The notes: generated by a model not told the origin, from the sequence alone. 64,000 nucleotides of DNA from SAR324 cluster bacterium (GCA_015232315.1 JADFZZ010000018.1:27457-91456), one strand, 5' to 3'. Counted from the first letter of the stretch, positions 17,510 through 27,746 are shown. Translations and numbers: made by a program.

Positions 17510-18447
17510 GGCATGATCCTGTCTGTAGTCAGCAACATTCTGGCCACTTCAAGCACTCGTGGTCCCTCCTCAATGTGAAGCATCCGGTCGGCATAGGCGG
17601 AATCAATCACCAAGCCGAGAATCTGTCGGCGGATTGGTTCGAGAATGGATTCGGAGAGGTCTTTGAGTTCTTCTCGTTTAATTTCGTGATACAGCGATCT
17701 TTTGTAACGTTCGGCATCCAGCGAATCTGTTCCCAGTTTTTCAATAATCCGATCGATAAAATTCATTTCTCCAATGGTAATGACCTGATCACTTTGAACA
17801 ATATAGCGAATATAGTTGAGGATTTTCAGTTTTTCCTCATGGGGTAAATCATTGAGCCGATGAAAGGTCCGGTGAGGATTGTATTCTCTGATTTTGGTTG
17901 CGACATACAGGATATATTCGTGTTTGATCAATTCAAACGCAGGCAAATACATGGACTGCGCGATTTTTTCCGCCTCGCCCAGGGTCAATTCCTTGTCGCC
18001 GAGATCGATCTGGTTGAGTTCATCCAGTTCCATTCGGGTTTCCTGAATGAAATCGTCAATGAAGTACTGGACATTGTCCAGTTCACGGTGAAAGGCGAAT
18101 TCAAACAATTCATCCAGGAAGGGTTGATAACGGATGGGAATATATTTGAAAAACTTGGGATCCTCAGGATTGGCTCCAGCCTCGAGAAATTCGTAGCCGC
18201 AACTGTTCATTTCCCGGGCGACATCTTCCAGTTCGGTAAGCGCCATGTCGCGAATATTTTTCAGTTTGCCGGTTTCATCCAGATAATCCATTCCCAGCGC
18301 TTTCAATGCTTCATTGAATTGAGGTTTATAAAGTTCATAGGCATTGAGAAAGAGAGTGATCAGATCATACTGCGTCGGATAGTTCATCATGCGTAATTGC
18401 AGTTCTTCTTTATAATTCGCATATCGGATAGGGCGTGATTTTTTCAT
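17506..18447 (-). CDS. Conserved hypothetical helical protein, possible TerB-like C-terminus
   Basis: A 313-residue cytosolic protein, rich in Glu, Leu and Tyr and predicted to be all-helical. I do not recognise the N-terminal half. The C-terminal ~110 residues (LNYIRYIVQSDQVITIGEMNFIDRI, then ILGLVIDSAYADRMLHIEE) have the spacing of acidic residues and double helical hairpin seen in TerB-like domains; this is inference. First gene of the operon with rnhA, the radical SAM gene and the transglutaminase gene. Confidence 0.75.
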   Translation of the reverse strand: MKKSRPIRYANYKEELQLRMMNYPTQYDLITLFLNAYELYKPQFNEALKALGMDYLDETGKLKNIRDMALTELEDVAREMNSCGYEFLEAGANPEDPKFFKYIPIRYQPFLDELFEFAFHRELDNVQYFIDDFIQETRMELDELNQIDLGDKELTLGEAEKIAQSMYLPAFELIKHEYILYVATKIREYNPHRTFHRLNDLPHEEKLKILNYIRYIVQSDQVITIGEMNFIDRIIEKLGTDSLDAERYKRSLYHEIKREELKDLSESILEPIRRQILGLVIDSAYADRMLHIEEGPRVLEVARMLLTTDRIMP

Positions 18448-18574
18448 AGTCGCTCCAAAAATTGGCTGTCATCCATCATGGATGATTTGTAACTTGATGA
18501 ACCGGTTTTGTAAAGTAGGAAGTTTTTTGCGACTGACTACGGTTGACTGAAGCATCGCAATCGGACAATCTCAA

Positions 18575-21367
18575 CTATGTCACCTTGACAGTCAGGTCCG
18601 CAGGCAAAGTGATTCTGAGGTGGAACGGACGTCCGGTATTGTCGCCTTCTGTGGCCAGAATCAGCCTGACATCCCCCCCTTGTTTCTGCACAAATTTGCG
18701 TACCGCGTCCATTCCCACACCGCGTCCGGAAATTTCTGAAACTTTGTCTGTGGTGGAAACACCCGATATAAAAATCAGTTCTGCCGCTTCCGTGTCAGAA
18801 ATACTGGCGGGATCGGTGGCTATGCCCTGTTCAATAGCCTTGGCTCGCAGTCGATCCAGATGCAGGCCTTGCCCGTCATCTGAAATGAGCAACTCCACCG
18901 TGTTCTGGTCCGCATAAGCGATATGACACCGGATAGTGCCACGTTCCTGTTTGCCTTTGCTGGTGCGGATTTGCGGCTGTTCAATGCCATGATCCATGGC
19001 GTTGCGGAAGAGATGGACAAAAATATCCTTGATCCAGGGCGCCGCTTTTTTTGACCAGCGGATGCCCTGGTCCTCCAACTCAATCAGGGGAGGCCTTTTT
19101 CCCAGTTCATGAGCGAGTTTTGTCAGGCCTTTGAGTAGTTCACTCAGGATATCCTTGAGACTATGAGTGTGAATGGCCTTGAGCACATTTTGCAGGGCTT
19201 GTGCGACTGGAGAGGCTGTTTCTGTCAGCGTTTGCTGAATTTGGTGAATGATCGACAGCAGGGATTGATCCAATAAAATGCCATCTTTTTTTTCTCCGAC
19301 GAAACCTTCCAGTTTCTCCTGATAGATCTGCCGGTATGCGTTGAGTTGTTGTTCAACACTGGTCAATTCTTCTAACAGCCGGGGGATGTTCCAGGCTTGA
19401 TCAGGACGTTTGCGTAGCTGGTCATAGGACTGTTCAGCCTGATGGGTAACATCGGTGAGGTGAGTGAGTCCGTAAGTTCGGGCATTGCCTTTGAGCGTGT
19501 GCATGTTGCGGAACAGCGTGTCAAGGGTTTCACTGTTTTGATTGTGCTGACCGGCAAGACTGGTTTTATTTTCCCGGATAAACTGATCGCCAGACTCCAG
19601 AAACGCCTGAAACTGACTGGATGACAAGGCCAGAATCTCACCGATCATTTCCAGTTCAGTACGTTGTTCAAGGGCTTGTGCCTGAAGGTACTTCAATTCT
19701 GTCACATCACGCACACACAGCAGAATCTTCTCGATTTCTTCATTCTCATTACAGATGGGCGACCAGGTGAAATCCAGATGCCTGGTTTTGCCGTGGATTT
19801 CTTTTTGAGCCTGTTGAATGAACAAATGCCGGTTGCATATAAAATTGGCCACATCTTCCTGAATGCAGGAGCCAATAGCCGTATCCAGTTGATTGAGCTG
19901 GTCAGGTCCCAGGTTGGTATCCGTGAAAACCAGCTCCAGCACATCCCGGTTGGCGATATTTTCCGTATCAAAAATACGTTCCACAAACGCGGAATATTCC
20001 GGATGAATTTTATTCGCTTCCCCGATGGCCATGATACCTTCCTGCAGATTGGCCAGCATACTCTGGATATCAACGGTTTTCTGGCGCAACTGTGCGGTGC
20101 GCTCCGCCACCATGTCTTCCAGACTCTCATTGATTTTTTGCAACAGTCCCACCAGGCGCTTGTTTTCCACAAAGGTATCAGCGAATTGATTGCTGGCAAC
20201 CCACATGATGCTGCAATTCAACAACAGAATTCCAGCGAATGAAAGCGATATGGAGCGAATGAGTCCCAAGCCCAGTAAAATATCGTTGATAACCACAATA
20301 ATCGCGATCAGTGTTCCGCCCAGCAATACCATCACAGGCTTTTTGTCCATAACACATCGGATCACGGTGAACAACATGACCACACAGAGCACCGCCAGAC
20401 TGAGCAGGTAGACGGTTCGCAATGTCTGAAACAGATCCAGTGACTGATGGAAGACCGCCATTCCCAGAAACGTCAGGCCCATGAGACCAAACCAGATGCC
20501 CCAGAACCAGTTCCATTTTGTGTAAAACCGATGAAAAAACTGCACAAACAGATAATTGGGATAGATGGTGATGATGCCAACGTAGGAAAACATCAACAGG
20601 GATTCAGGCGTGAAAAAATGTAGCAAAACATCCGCGGGGGCAATCGCAAACGGAATCACCATCACCCCAGTCATTCCGGCTACCAGATAAATGAGAGCCC
20701 GGGTTTTGGAATAAACCAGCAGAAAAAATAATCCGAAGAACAGCATGACAACGCCGGAATACTGGCGCAGATCTCCGCTCCAGAAATGACGCAGGGCAAT
20801 GCTCCAATCCGCGTCATCGTATTCTCTCAGATCAAAGGGAACCTGATACACGCCTGTCATCATCATGGTGTCAACCCGAAAAGTCAGGACATGGGACGGT
20901 TGGGTGATTTTGAACAAAACCGGAATCGGCTGGATGGCATAAAATTGTTCAGCCATTTTTTTACCAGTTCGTTCAAAAATTATATTTCCGTCCAGAAACA
21001 CCTGAACCCGACTCATGTAACATTCCAACTGAAACAGAACAATCGTGCCAATGAGCGATGGCTCAAATTCAAGATTGGCCCGGTACCAGCCCACCCTGAA
21101 ATTCTGATGGTCGCCATAGATCTTTTTCCAGGGGCCCGGTGTTTTTGCGATTTTCCATGAAGAAACATCAATTTCAGGTTCTTTATTCTGAGGCAAATCG
21201 TCACGTGTGAACAGCCAGTTTCCTGTGAGAGGAAAAGGTTCTTTGAGATTGCTGATCTTAAATTGACAGGAGTCACATTCCAGCATCTTGTCAGGGTCAG
21301 AGGCCCAGGCTGTCAGGCCTGCCAACACCAGGCAACACAAACACAGCCATGTCTTGATATAGTTCAT
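18575..21367 (-). CDS. 7TMR-DISM sensor with HPt and CheA-like kinase domain
   Basis: A 930-residue inner-membrane sensor. It has a signal peptide (residues 1-22), a periplasmic 7TMR-DISM extracellular beta domain (~30-180), seven transmembrane helices (~190-395), a coiled coil, a PAS-like segment, an HPt-like helix with His623 in MHTLKGNART, and an HATPase (RNAMDHG, SGRGVGMDAV). There is no response-regulator domain and no CheW-like P5 domain. From the PAS-like segment onward it is paralogous to the C-terminus of the giant kinase at 1-5994, so both are likely to use the same unusual HPt/HATPase core. Cognate regulator not in the window. Confidence 0.9.
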   Translation of the reverse strand: MNYIKTWLCLCCLVLAGLTAWASDPDKMLECDSCQFKISNLKEPFPLTGNWLFTRDDLPQNKEPEIDVSSWKIAKTPGPWKKIYGDHQNFRVGWYRANLEFEPSLIGTIVLFQLECYMSRVQVFLDGNIIFERTGKKMAEQFYAIQPIPVLFKITQPSHVLTFRVDTMMMTGVYQVPFDLREYDDADWSIALRHFWSGDLRQYSGVVMLFFGLFFLLVYSKTRALIYLVAGMTGVMVIPFAIAPADVLLHFFTPESLLMFSYVGIITIYPNYLFVQFFHRFYTKWNWFWGIWFGLMGLTFLGMAVFHQSLDLFQTLRTVYLLSLAVLCVVMLFTVIRCVMDKKPVMVLLGGTLIAIIVVINDILLGLGLIRSISLSFAGILLLNCSIMWVASNQFADTFVENKRLVGLLQKINESLEDMVAERTAQLRQKTVDIQSMLANLQEGIMAIGEANKIHPEYSAFVERIFDTENIANRDVLELVFTDTNLGPDQLNQLDTAIGSCIQEDVANFICNRHLFIQQAQKEIHGKTRHLDFTWSPICNENEEIEKILLCVRDVTELKYLQAQALEQRTELEMIGEILALSSSQFQAFLESGDQFIRENKTSLAGQHNQNSETLDTLFRNMHTLKGNARTYGLTHLTDVTHQAEQSYDQLRKRPDQAWNIPRLLEELTSVEQQLNAYRQIYQEKLEGFVGEKKDGILLDQSLLSIIHQIQQTLTETASPVAQALQNVLKAIHTHSLKDILSELLKGLTKLAHELGKRPPLIELEDQGIRWSKKAAPWIKDIFVHLFRNAMDHGIEQPQIRTSKGKQERGTIRCHIAYADQNTVELLISDDGQGLHLDRLRAKAIEQGIATDPASISDTEAAELIFISGVSTTDKVSEISGRGVGMDAVRKFVQKQGGDVRLILATEGDNTGRPFHLRITLPADLTVKVT

Positions 21368-21462
21368 TCATGCCCCTTCATACAGGTGATGATTCCGTTC
21401 GTTGTTTGAGGTAATGGCCTGGATTTTTCCTGACAATTTCATGCGGATAAGTCAATCCCGGT

Positions 21463-22632
21463 TTATTGAGGCGGCAACCGGATCAAGTTTTGAAATTGCT
21501 TCATTTTGGCTTTTACCCGTTCGTTCACATATTCCTCATCCTGATATTCTGTCTGAGGGTGTGAACCTATCCGATATTCTCCTGTTAAATTGGCATATTG
21601 AGTCAACTCCTCCGGTTTGTCTGGAAGACGAATCCCGGTGAAATGTTTCAACACATAAGGGCCATAGTCATTACTTGCCTTGAGCACACTGATATGTGCT
21701 TTCAATTCCAGAACAGCGTCTTGTGTTTTCAACGCCAGGCTTTCAGAAAGGTGAGTCACGGGCCTTCCAGTGTTTTCAGCAATCAGATTGGCGGTCACCT
21801 GATATTCCCCGGGTTGCGCCACCTTCAATCGCAGAGGAATCACCAGATGGGAACCCTCAACGCGCTCAGGTCCAACACTTTTCAATTCAGCGACGGACAA
21901 ATCATAGCGAAACAGCGTTACCGCAGAAAATTGTTTGTAACCTGCGAAAGAATACAACACTTTTAACTGTAGTTCATTGGACCAGGAGTCACTGTCGGCC
22001 AAGGATGGCTTGAACTCTCCCCTAAAGGAAATTTCTTTCCCGGGGGGCTGATTCAACGGCAAATTGATTTGGGCGATTTGTTTATTGTCACTCCAGAGTT
22101 CTGCCTGAAGGTCCAGCATTTGCGGCAGTGGCTCACTGGTCATGGAAAAGACCTTGAACGTGAACGAAATGGGCTCGGGTTTGAACAGATGAAATGCCGG
22201 GAGTATCAGGCTGTAAGCAAAATCCTTGGCTTGTGGAATCTGTCGCCGGACTTCAACAAATTCGTTAGGATTTAACAACGCGTGATCCGTTTCTTTCAAA
22301 GGTGTGGAGTAGTCTGGATATTTTATGTTTTCAGCAAATTGCTCAAATATTTCTTTGAGTCGTTTGTTGCCGGCGTTTCGTCCCTGTAACTCAATTTCAG
22401 GCTCAGGTGGAGGGGGGAGTTTATCGGCTAAAGTCTTCTTTTTTTCTGTTTCCGGCCAGTCAACAGGCTCATTCCTCCTTTCAGCAGATACGGTTTCCTG
22501 CTCAATTCGAGGTTCAGGTTTGCTGACGTTGGTCTGTTGAGGCTCTGGTACTGGTTCCTCTTCAACATTCAAAAAGAAATACCCTGCGATACCAACCAGC
22601 AGAAGTAACATCACAATGATTATTTTTTTCAT
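21463..22632 (-). CDS. Membrane-anchored hypothetical protein, Pro/Glu-rich linker
   Basis: A 389-residue protein. Residues 1-21 form one transmembrane anchor, followed by a proline- and glutamate-rich linker (~25-85) and a beta-rich domain of ~280 residues (EYQVTANLIAENTGRPV). The topology points to an envelope protein with its bulk in the periplasm. I do not recognise the family. It lies upstream of the 7TMR-DISM sensor gene in the same orientation, so co-regulation is possible but unproven. Confidence 0.8.
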   Translation of the reverse strand: MKKIIIVMLLLLVGIAGYFFLNVEEEPVPEPQQTNVSKPEPRIEQETVSAERRNEPVDWPETEKKKTLADKLPPPPEPEIELQGRNAGNKRLKEIFEQFAENIKYPDYSTPLKETDHALLNPNEFVEVRRQIPQAKDFAYSLILPAFHLFKPEPISFTFKVFSMTSEPLPQMLDLQAELWSDNKQIAQINLPLNQPPGKEISFRGEFKPSLADSDSWSNELQLKVLYSFAGYKQFSAVTLFRYDLSVAELKSVGPERVEGSHLVIPLRLKVAQPGEYQVTANLIAENTGRPVTHLSESLALKTQDAVLELKAHISVLKASNDYGPYVLKHFTGIRLPDKPEELTQYANLTGEYRIGSHPQTEYQDEEYVNERVKAKMKQFQNLIRLPPQ

Positions 22633-22923
22633 GGGCAGGTCTTGTCCTAAAGGTTGTAATAACGATACCTCCAGTACCGTAATTTATTATTCAGTATCAG
22701 CAGTTAAAAAATCTACTGACCATTCACATCAGGTTTTAAGTTTATATAAGAATTCTGTGCCATTGGTCAAATCCCACTTTTAGCTGTGTGACGCTCAGAC
22801 TGTTAGCAATCGACTGAATCCTGTCCACGCCATGGATATTAATATCAGTTTCAGAAACGCTAATGTCACTTCAGCTAACCCGCACCAACACCCGAAATCC
22901 ACACTTCTGTATCAGGGGGAACC
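22633..22923. other. Divergent intergenic region
   Basis: Separates the minus-strand membrane protein from the plus-strand lipoprotein and must contain both promoters. The only clear signal is AGGGGGAACC just before ATG 22924. Confidence 0.4.
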
Positions 22924-24216
22924 ATGAAAAATATGATTAAATACCTTGGAATCTGCTTTATTTGCGCAGGCTTGATGGCCTGCGGTCAGTCGGGCAATCA
23001 AAATTCAGCTTCAGACAGTCAGGATCAAGCCATCAGTGCCAGTGATGTTAAAGTGATTGATGCTGAGTTGATGGACCAGCAGGATGTTGCCCGCATTGGA
23101 CAACACAATACCAACGTGATTTTTATTCACGGTTGGGGAAACTTTTTTGACAATGGCACCTGGCTTTCGAATACCACGTCCGATCTGTACTGGGGATTCT
23201 GGGAATCCCAGTTAAACGATAAAGGCATTGCCACCAGGCATGTAAAATGGGACACAAAACGACGTGTTAGCCCTGACATCAAGGGGAGTCAATTCAAGGA
23301 AATCGTTCAGAAATATCTGGATATCCTCAACAGCGGACATTGTGCCAACGGCTGTGTGACCATCACTCACTCCACCGGGGGTCTGGTTCTGGATATGCTG
23401 CTCACCCGTGCCAATGAGTCGGGAATTTCGGGTGCTCAGGCCAAAATCATCAACAATACCATTTTAGGTGTTGAAATCGCGTCAGCGGCCGGCGGTGTGA
23501 AAGCGACAGACATTGCGGTTGATGTGCTTGAAAGCGCAAATTGCAGTTGGGGAATCGGCGAATTTGTGATTGAAACCACACTCAAGGTTCTTGGCGTCGA
23601 TTATGACTGCGACCATCCTGAATCTCTGGGGGCAACCTATGATTTGAATGTCGCTGTAGCCCGGGCCAATAATCACTCTGACAGTGTCACCATTCCGATT
23701 CTGAACGTTGCCGGCTATGGTCATTTTACCAATGACATCATGAAACCGTTCCTGGAAGGTACCAATGACGGTGTTGTCGCAATGCACAGTTCCTGTGGAG
23801 GCAACCGGTTTGGCTCCTATGAAAGCTGTTCCAGAACATTGGGGAAAGATGGGGAATACAACGACACCTTCAATGCGCCCAACACCTACAAAAACCATTT
23901 TCCCTACATCATGACAGAAGAAGGTCATGGTTCAGAATTGTATCCTTGTCTGGTGGATTTCCATATTTCAGTGTTGTCTGATGACCCGTTAGACGGCTTG
24001 GTCTGTGTGATACCCTTCATAAAATACAGAACAGAAACGGTAGTGAGCAATTACGGGTATTCAAATCTTGATAACAGCAAGAAAACAACAGAGGGAATTT
24101 GGTGGTGGAAATCCTATTTCAAACGTCTGGATGACAACAGGGAAATCTATAATTCTCCTGCCGGTAAAATAAGTGGGCACCTGAGTACGCATGTCATCAA
24201 TCATTTCTACTGGTAA
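22924..24216 (+). CDS. Lipase-like alpha/beta hydrolase lipoprotein
   Basis: A 430-residue envelope lipoprotein. The signal peptide ends in the lipobox LMAC (Cys20). The mature part has an oxyanion-hole motif IFIHGWG and a nucleophile elbow THSTGG (Ser150); Asp282 (GTNDGVV) and His335 (EEGHGSE) are the best triad partners. Cysteine-rich patches suggest disulfides, fitting a periplasmic or surface location. It resembles secreted lipases/esterases, but substrate and triad assignment are inferred. It is monocistronic, with a strong terminator 34 bases downstream. Confidence 0.82.
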   Translation: MKNMIKYLGICFICAGLMACGQSGNQNSASDSQDQAISASDVKVIDAELMDQQDVARIGQHNTNVIFIHGWGNFFDNGTWLSNTTSDLYWGFWESQLNDKGIATRHVKWDTKRRVSPDIKGSQFKEIVQKYLDILNSGHCANGCVTITHSTGGLVLDMLLTRANESGISGAQAKIINNTILGVEIASAAGGVKATDIAVDVLESANCSWGIGEFVIETTLKVLGVDYDCDHPESLGATYDLNVAVARANNHSDSVTIPILNVAGYGHFTNDIMKPFLEGTNDGVVAMHSSCGGNRFGSYESCSRTLGKDGEYNDTFNAPNTYKNHFPYIMTEEGHGSELYPCLVDFHISVLSDDPLDGLVCVIPFIKYRTETVVSNYGYSNLDNSKKTTEGIWWWKSYFKRLDDNREIYNSPAGKISGHLSTHVINHFYW

Positions 24217-24249
24217 ACTCCTGAGAAACCTATTCCTTCCGCATTGAGT

Positions 24250-24293
24250 CCCCCGTTCTTCCTGTGTTCAGGAAAACGGGGGATTTTCTTTTT
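24250..24293 (+). terminator. Rho-independent terminator after the lipoprotein gene
   Basis: A nearly perfect stem, CCCCCGTTCTTCCTG against CAGGAAAACGGGGG with a TGTT loop, followed by ATTTTCTTTTT. Confidence 0.9.
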
Positions 24294-24335
24294 AAACCGC
24301 TCCATTTGTATGGACGTGTCTCCAACTGAATCAGA

Positions 24336-24484
24336 GGCCATCGTTGTTGTTTCGCCAGTTACAGACGGTCGCCTGTAAAGGACCATCGTCATCGTTTCAC
24401 TGATTTTCAGGCTCGGAAAAACACCTTTCCCGGTATGGTTTTATACGGTTTCCCCCGATAATAGGCGAAACGATGACGATAGCC
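24336..24484. mobile_element. Miniature inverted-repeat element, GGCYATMGTCAT family, degenerate copy
   Basis: The left end (24336-24359) and the complement of the right end (24464-24484) both fit GGCYATMGTCATYGTTTCGC and match the ends of the element at 47469-47685. An internal third copy makes a perfect 14-bp inverted pair, ATCGTCATCGTTTC (24384-24397) with GAAACGATGACGAT. No exact target duplication is left, suggesting an old insertion. The rest of 24294-24585 holds only the leader of the next gene. Confidence 0.6.
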
Positions 24485-24585
24485 CAGAATCTGCTTGACA
24501 AAGATCGGTTCACACCGCAAGAACTTTTCAAGAAATCCAATCGGGAACACTCCCGTTTCATGACACGAGCCTGCGGAAACCATCC

Positions 24586-25704
24586 ATGAAAAATTTTCTG
24601 ATTCTGGGACTGATGGTATTATGGATCGGCTGCCCCTCCAACCTCTTCGGGGTGGAAACCGTGAAAATCGCAGCGATTTTCGGAAAAACCGGACCCGCAG
24701 CCAAAAGCAATTTATTTCATCTGCAAGGGGTTCGGTTTGCCGTACAGACCTTGAATCAACGCAGAGGATTGCTGGGCAAGCCGGTGGAATTGGTGGAATT
24801 TGACAACCAGAGTAGCGCGCTGGGATCCCGATTTGTCACCAAAAAAGCCATTCAATCCGGAGTGATCGCGGTCATCGGCGCTTCCTGGAGTGAGCATTCC
24901 CTTGCCATGGCGCCCGTGTTGCAAGAAGCCCGAATTCCCATGATCTCCCCCATTTCCACTGATCCGGAACTGACGCGTATCGGGAATTATATCTTTCGGG
25001 TATGCTTCACCGATGAGCTGCAAGGAAAGATTCTATCCCGTTTTGCCAGACAGGATCTGCACGCCAAAACGGCGGTGATTCTGACCAAAGTCACTCGACA
25101 GCAAAGCCGCAACATATCACAGTTGTTTCAGGAACAATTTGAAAAGACCGGCGGTACAATCCTGTGGGAAGGCGATTTTGAAGACTCCATGACGGATTTT
25201 GCTCCATTGCTGAACAAAGTCCGAAGCCTGAATCCAGACCTGGTATTTTTTCCTTCCGGCAAGGCAGGATTCGCCATCACCCAGGCCCGAAAAATGGGAA
25301 TCATCACTTTATTTTTGGGGAGCGATGGTTGGAGCGACCGTGCTTATGATTATGGCGGATCGGTGATCAAGGGAAACTATTTTACCACGCATTGGCATCG
25401 GGATGCGCCAACGCCCGTGAGTCAGGCCTTTGTCAAGGCGTATGAGGCTCAACACCACAAAATCGAAGTGAGCGGAATTCCTCTGGCTTATGATGCCGTC
25501 ATGGTTTTGGCGGATGCCGTCCATCGCGCTGGAACGTTGATTCCAGCACAGATCCGTGATGCGCTGGCACAAACTCGTGACTATCAGGGAGTAACCGGAC
25601 TGATCACACTGGACGAGGCAGGGGATCCGATCAAACCGGTGGTGATTCTTCAATATGGCCCCCAAACCTCCCAATTTATTAAAATGATCGATCCCGCTTT
25701 ATGA
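24586..25704 (+). CDS. Periplasmic leucine/amide-type binding protein
   Basis: A 372-residue secreted protein with a signal peptide (~1-23) and the two-lobe type I periplasmic binding fold (Peripla_BP_6): VKIAAIFGKTGP, then a long LLGKPVELVEFDNQS region and AVIGASWSEHS. It binds a small ligand such as an amino acid or amide. No permease or ATPase gene is adjacent. Instead its stop overlaps the start of an adenylate cyclase gene (ATGA), so it probably serves as the ligand sensor of that cyclase rather than in transport. Confidence 0.9.
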   Translation: MKNFLILGLMVLWIGCPSNLFGVETVKIAAIFGKTGPAAKSNLFHLQGVRFAVQTLNQRRGLLGKPVELVEFDNQSSALGSRFVTKKAIQSGVIAVIGASWSEHSLAMAPVLQEARIPMISPISTDPELTRIGNYIFRVCFTDELQGKILSRFARQDLHAKTAVILTKVTRQQSRNISQLFQEQFEKTGGTILWEGDFEDSMTDFAPLLNKVRSLNPDLVFFPSGKAGFAITQARKMGIITLFLGSDGWSDRAYDYGGSVIKGNYFTTHWHRDAPTPVSQAFVKAYEAQHHKIEVSGIPLAYDAVMVLADAVHRAGTLIPAQIRDALAQTRDYQGVTGLITLDEAGDPIKPVVILQYGPQTSQFIKMIDPAL

Positions 25705-27398
25705 ACATGACCTGGAAACTCCGACATAAGATCCTGGGCGCCCTGCTCATCAACTTTGCCATCATTTCCCTGATTTTTACCACGGTCCAGATTCCCTTTC
25801 AGGAACGTCGAACCCAAACCGTGGTGAACAAGGTCAAGTTCCTGCTGCACCGCACCATCAAACGCGATGAGGCGGCATATGCCAATCTGATTTTTGAACG
25901 CAATCTCCGTAGCCTGAATTTAAAAATCGACAGCCTCCTGAAAATTGACGGATTGCTCACTGTTGGATTTTTTGATGAGACCGGCAAATTGCTGGCATCC
26001 GGCGGGAATCCCGTATTGAAACAGAATTTGCCACAACATCTGGTGGAAACCTTGCGCAACAGGGCTCGCATCTGGATTGCGGAGTGGCAGGGCCAAAAAA
26101 CCATTCATTATGTCCAGGAAATCCGGGGATTCGGAGAACGTATCGGTTTCATCCGGTTTTATTACACGTTGCTGGATATTGAGCAGGAACAGCGATTGTC
26201 CTTTGTGATCTTCGGCAGTTTGCTGGGAAGCATCTTTCTGATCATGGTATTGTTGCTCAGTTGGTTTTTGTCCCGTAGCATCATTTTGCCGATCGTTCAT
26301 TTGCGCCGAGGCATGCGCCAGGTTCAGTCCGGAGAGCTCGGACATCAGGTTCGGATTCCGGGAAACGATGAAATCAGCGATCTGGCCCAAGCCTTCAATC
26401 ACATGTCCGAATCCCTGGCTTCGTCCTATCATCAGATCGAGCAGCAAAACACCGAACTGAAAGTCGCACGGGAACAATTGGAGGAATATGCACTGGAGCT
26501 GGAACAAAAAAATGCTATCATCGCCAGTACCGCCCATGCTTACAGTCGGTTCTTTCCGCATGAATTTCTGGAACATCTCAGCAAGCCCAGCATCGTGGAA
26601 GTGGAACTGGGCAACAGCGTGCAGCGGGAAATGTGTATTCTGTTTTCCGATCTGCGGTCGTTCACGTCTCTATCCGAAACCATGACACCCGAAGAAAATT
26701 TTCGGTTTTTGAATGCGTATCTCAGCCATATGGGACCGGTGATTCGAGGCAATCATGGATTCATTGACAAATATATCGGGGATGCGATCATGGCCTTGTT
26801 TGATCATGACGCGGATGATGCCGTCAAGGCCGGAATCGAAATGCTTCAGCAACTCAACCGTTATAACGAAACACGCACCAGCCCTTCCCGTTTGCCGATC
26901 CGCATGGGCATCGGCATCCACAGGGGATTCTTGATGCTGGGCACCATCGGAGAGCATAAACGGATGGAAACGACCGTCATCAGCGATACGGTCAACCTGG
27001 CGTCCCGCCTGGAAGGCATGACCAAAATGTATGGGGTATCCCTGCTCATCAGTGACGCGGTGCTGCATGGCCTGCGGAAGCCTGGAGACGTGGAGGTCCG
27101 TGTCATTGACCGTGTTCAAGCCAAGGGCAAAAAAGAACCGGTGACTATTTTTGAAATTTTCAACGGCGATCCGCCTGAAATGTTTGACATGAAAAGCATC
27201 ACACGAAAACCTTTTGAAGAAGGCATTTCCCTATATCATCTCAAGGAATTCGAGGAATCCTTCCGATGCTTCCAGAAATGTCGTTCCCTGTTTCCCGACG
27301 ACAAGGCCACTCAGATTTACATCAAGCGCTGTGAACACTTCCTGAAAGTCGGTTGGGATGAAGAGTGGGATGGAGTCACCCAACTGGAGATCAAATAA
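25701..27398 (+). CDS. Membrane adenylate cyclase with HAMP domain
   Basis: A 565-residue class III nucleotidyl cyclase. One transmembrane helix (~12-33), a periplasmic sensor segment (~34-165), a second helix (~170-192), HAMP (~193-245), a coiled coil, and the catalytic domain (~300-480). Both metal aspartates are present (FSDLRSF, IGDAIMA). The adenine-selecting Lys (DKYIGDA) and Asp (ISDTVNLASRLEG) indicate cAMP rather than cGMP. The C-terminus has a short TPR-like tail. Translation is coupled to the preceding binding-protein gene. Resembles the cyclase at 37615 but with a shorter sensor. Confidence 0.93.
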   Translation: MNMTWKLRHKILGALLINFAIISLIFTTVQIPFQERRTQTVVNKVKFLLHRTIKRDEAAYANLIFERNLRSLNLKIDSLLKIDGLLTVGFFDETGKLLASGGNPVLKQNLPQHLVETLRNRARIWIAEWQGQKTIHYVQEIRGFGERIGFIRFYYTLLDIEQEQRLSFVIFGSLLGSIFLIMVLLLSWFLSRSIILPIVHLRRGMRQVQSGELGHQVRIPGNDEISDLAQAFNHMSESLASSYHQIEQQNTELKVAREQLEEYALELEQKNAIIASTAHAYSRFFPHEFLEHLSKPSIVEVELGNSVQREMCILFSDLRSFTSLSETMTPEENFRFLNAYLSHMGPVIRGNHGFIDKYIGDAIMALFDHDADDAVKAGIEMLQQLNRYNETRTSPSRLPIRMGIGIHRGFLMLGTIGEHKRMETTVISDTVNLASRLEGMTKMYGVSLLISDAVLHGLRKPGDVEVRVIDRVQAKGKKEPVTIFEIFNGDPPEMFDMKSITRKPFEEGISLYHLKEFEESFRCFQKCRSLFPDDKATQIYIKRCEHFLKVGWDEEWDGVTQLEIK

Positions 27399-27439
27399 GT
27401 AGAGATCAGCATGCCAAGAATCATCTCTGTTCCTTAATG

Positions 27440-27738
27440 GCACTTCCTTTCGCTTCCGGAGTTGTTTCGCCAGAACTAAAGTCGGTGCTATTTTGAATTC
27501 AAGCAACTGGTGGTAATACTTCCAGAAATCCTCAAGCACAGATTTCAGAAACTCTTGATGTAGCGGGACAACAGGGGATAGTTTTTTATAAGGGCGTCCT
27601 TCATGAATCCAGCACAGAGCTAAATCCAGGGCCAGTAGTTTGAATTGAGGCGCGTCATCACAAACCAGTAATCAATACATCGGAATGTGATATTTCCGCC
27701 GAGCCATCAGGGCTCCAGCTTGTGCTTGAAGGTTGCTG
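27440..27738 (-). pseudogene. Degenerate IS66-like transposase fragment
   Basis: Minus-strand translation gives CDDAPQFKLLALDLALCW, IHEGRPYKKLSPVVPLH and LEDFWKYYHQLLEFK, the pattern of the catalytic-domain end of IS66-like transposases. A stop codon interrupts it just before CDDAPQ and there is no intact N-terminus. A 153-bp miniature element is inserted directly upstream in transposase orientation. A dead insertion sequence. Confidence 0.65.
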
Positions 27739-27746
27739 ATAATTTG

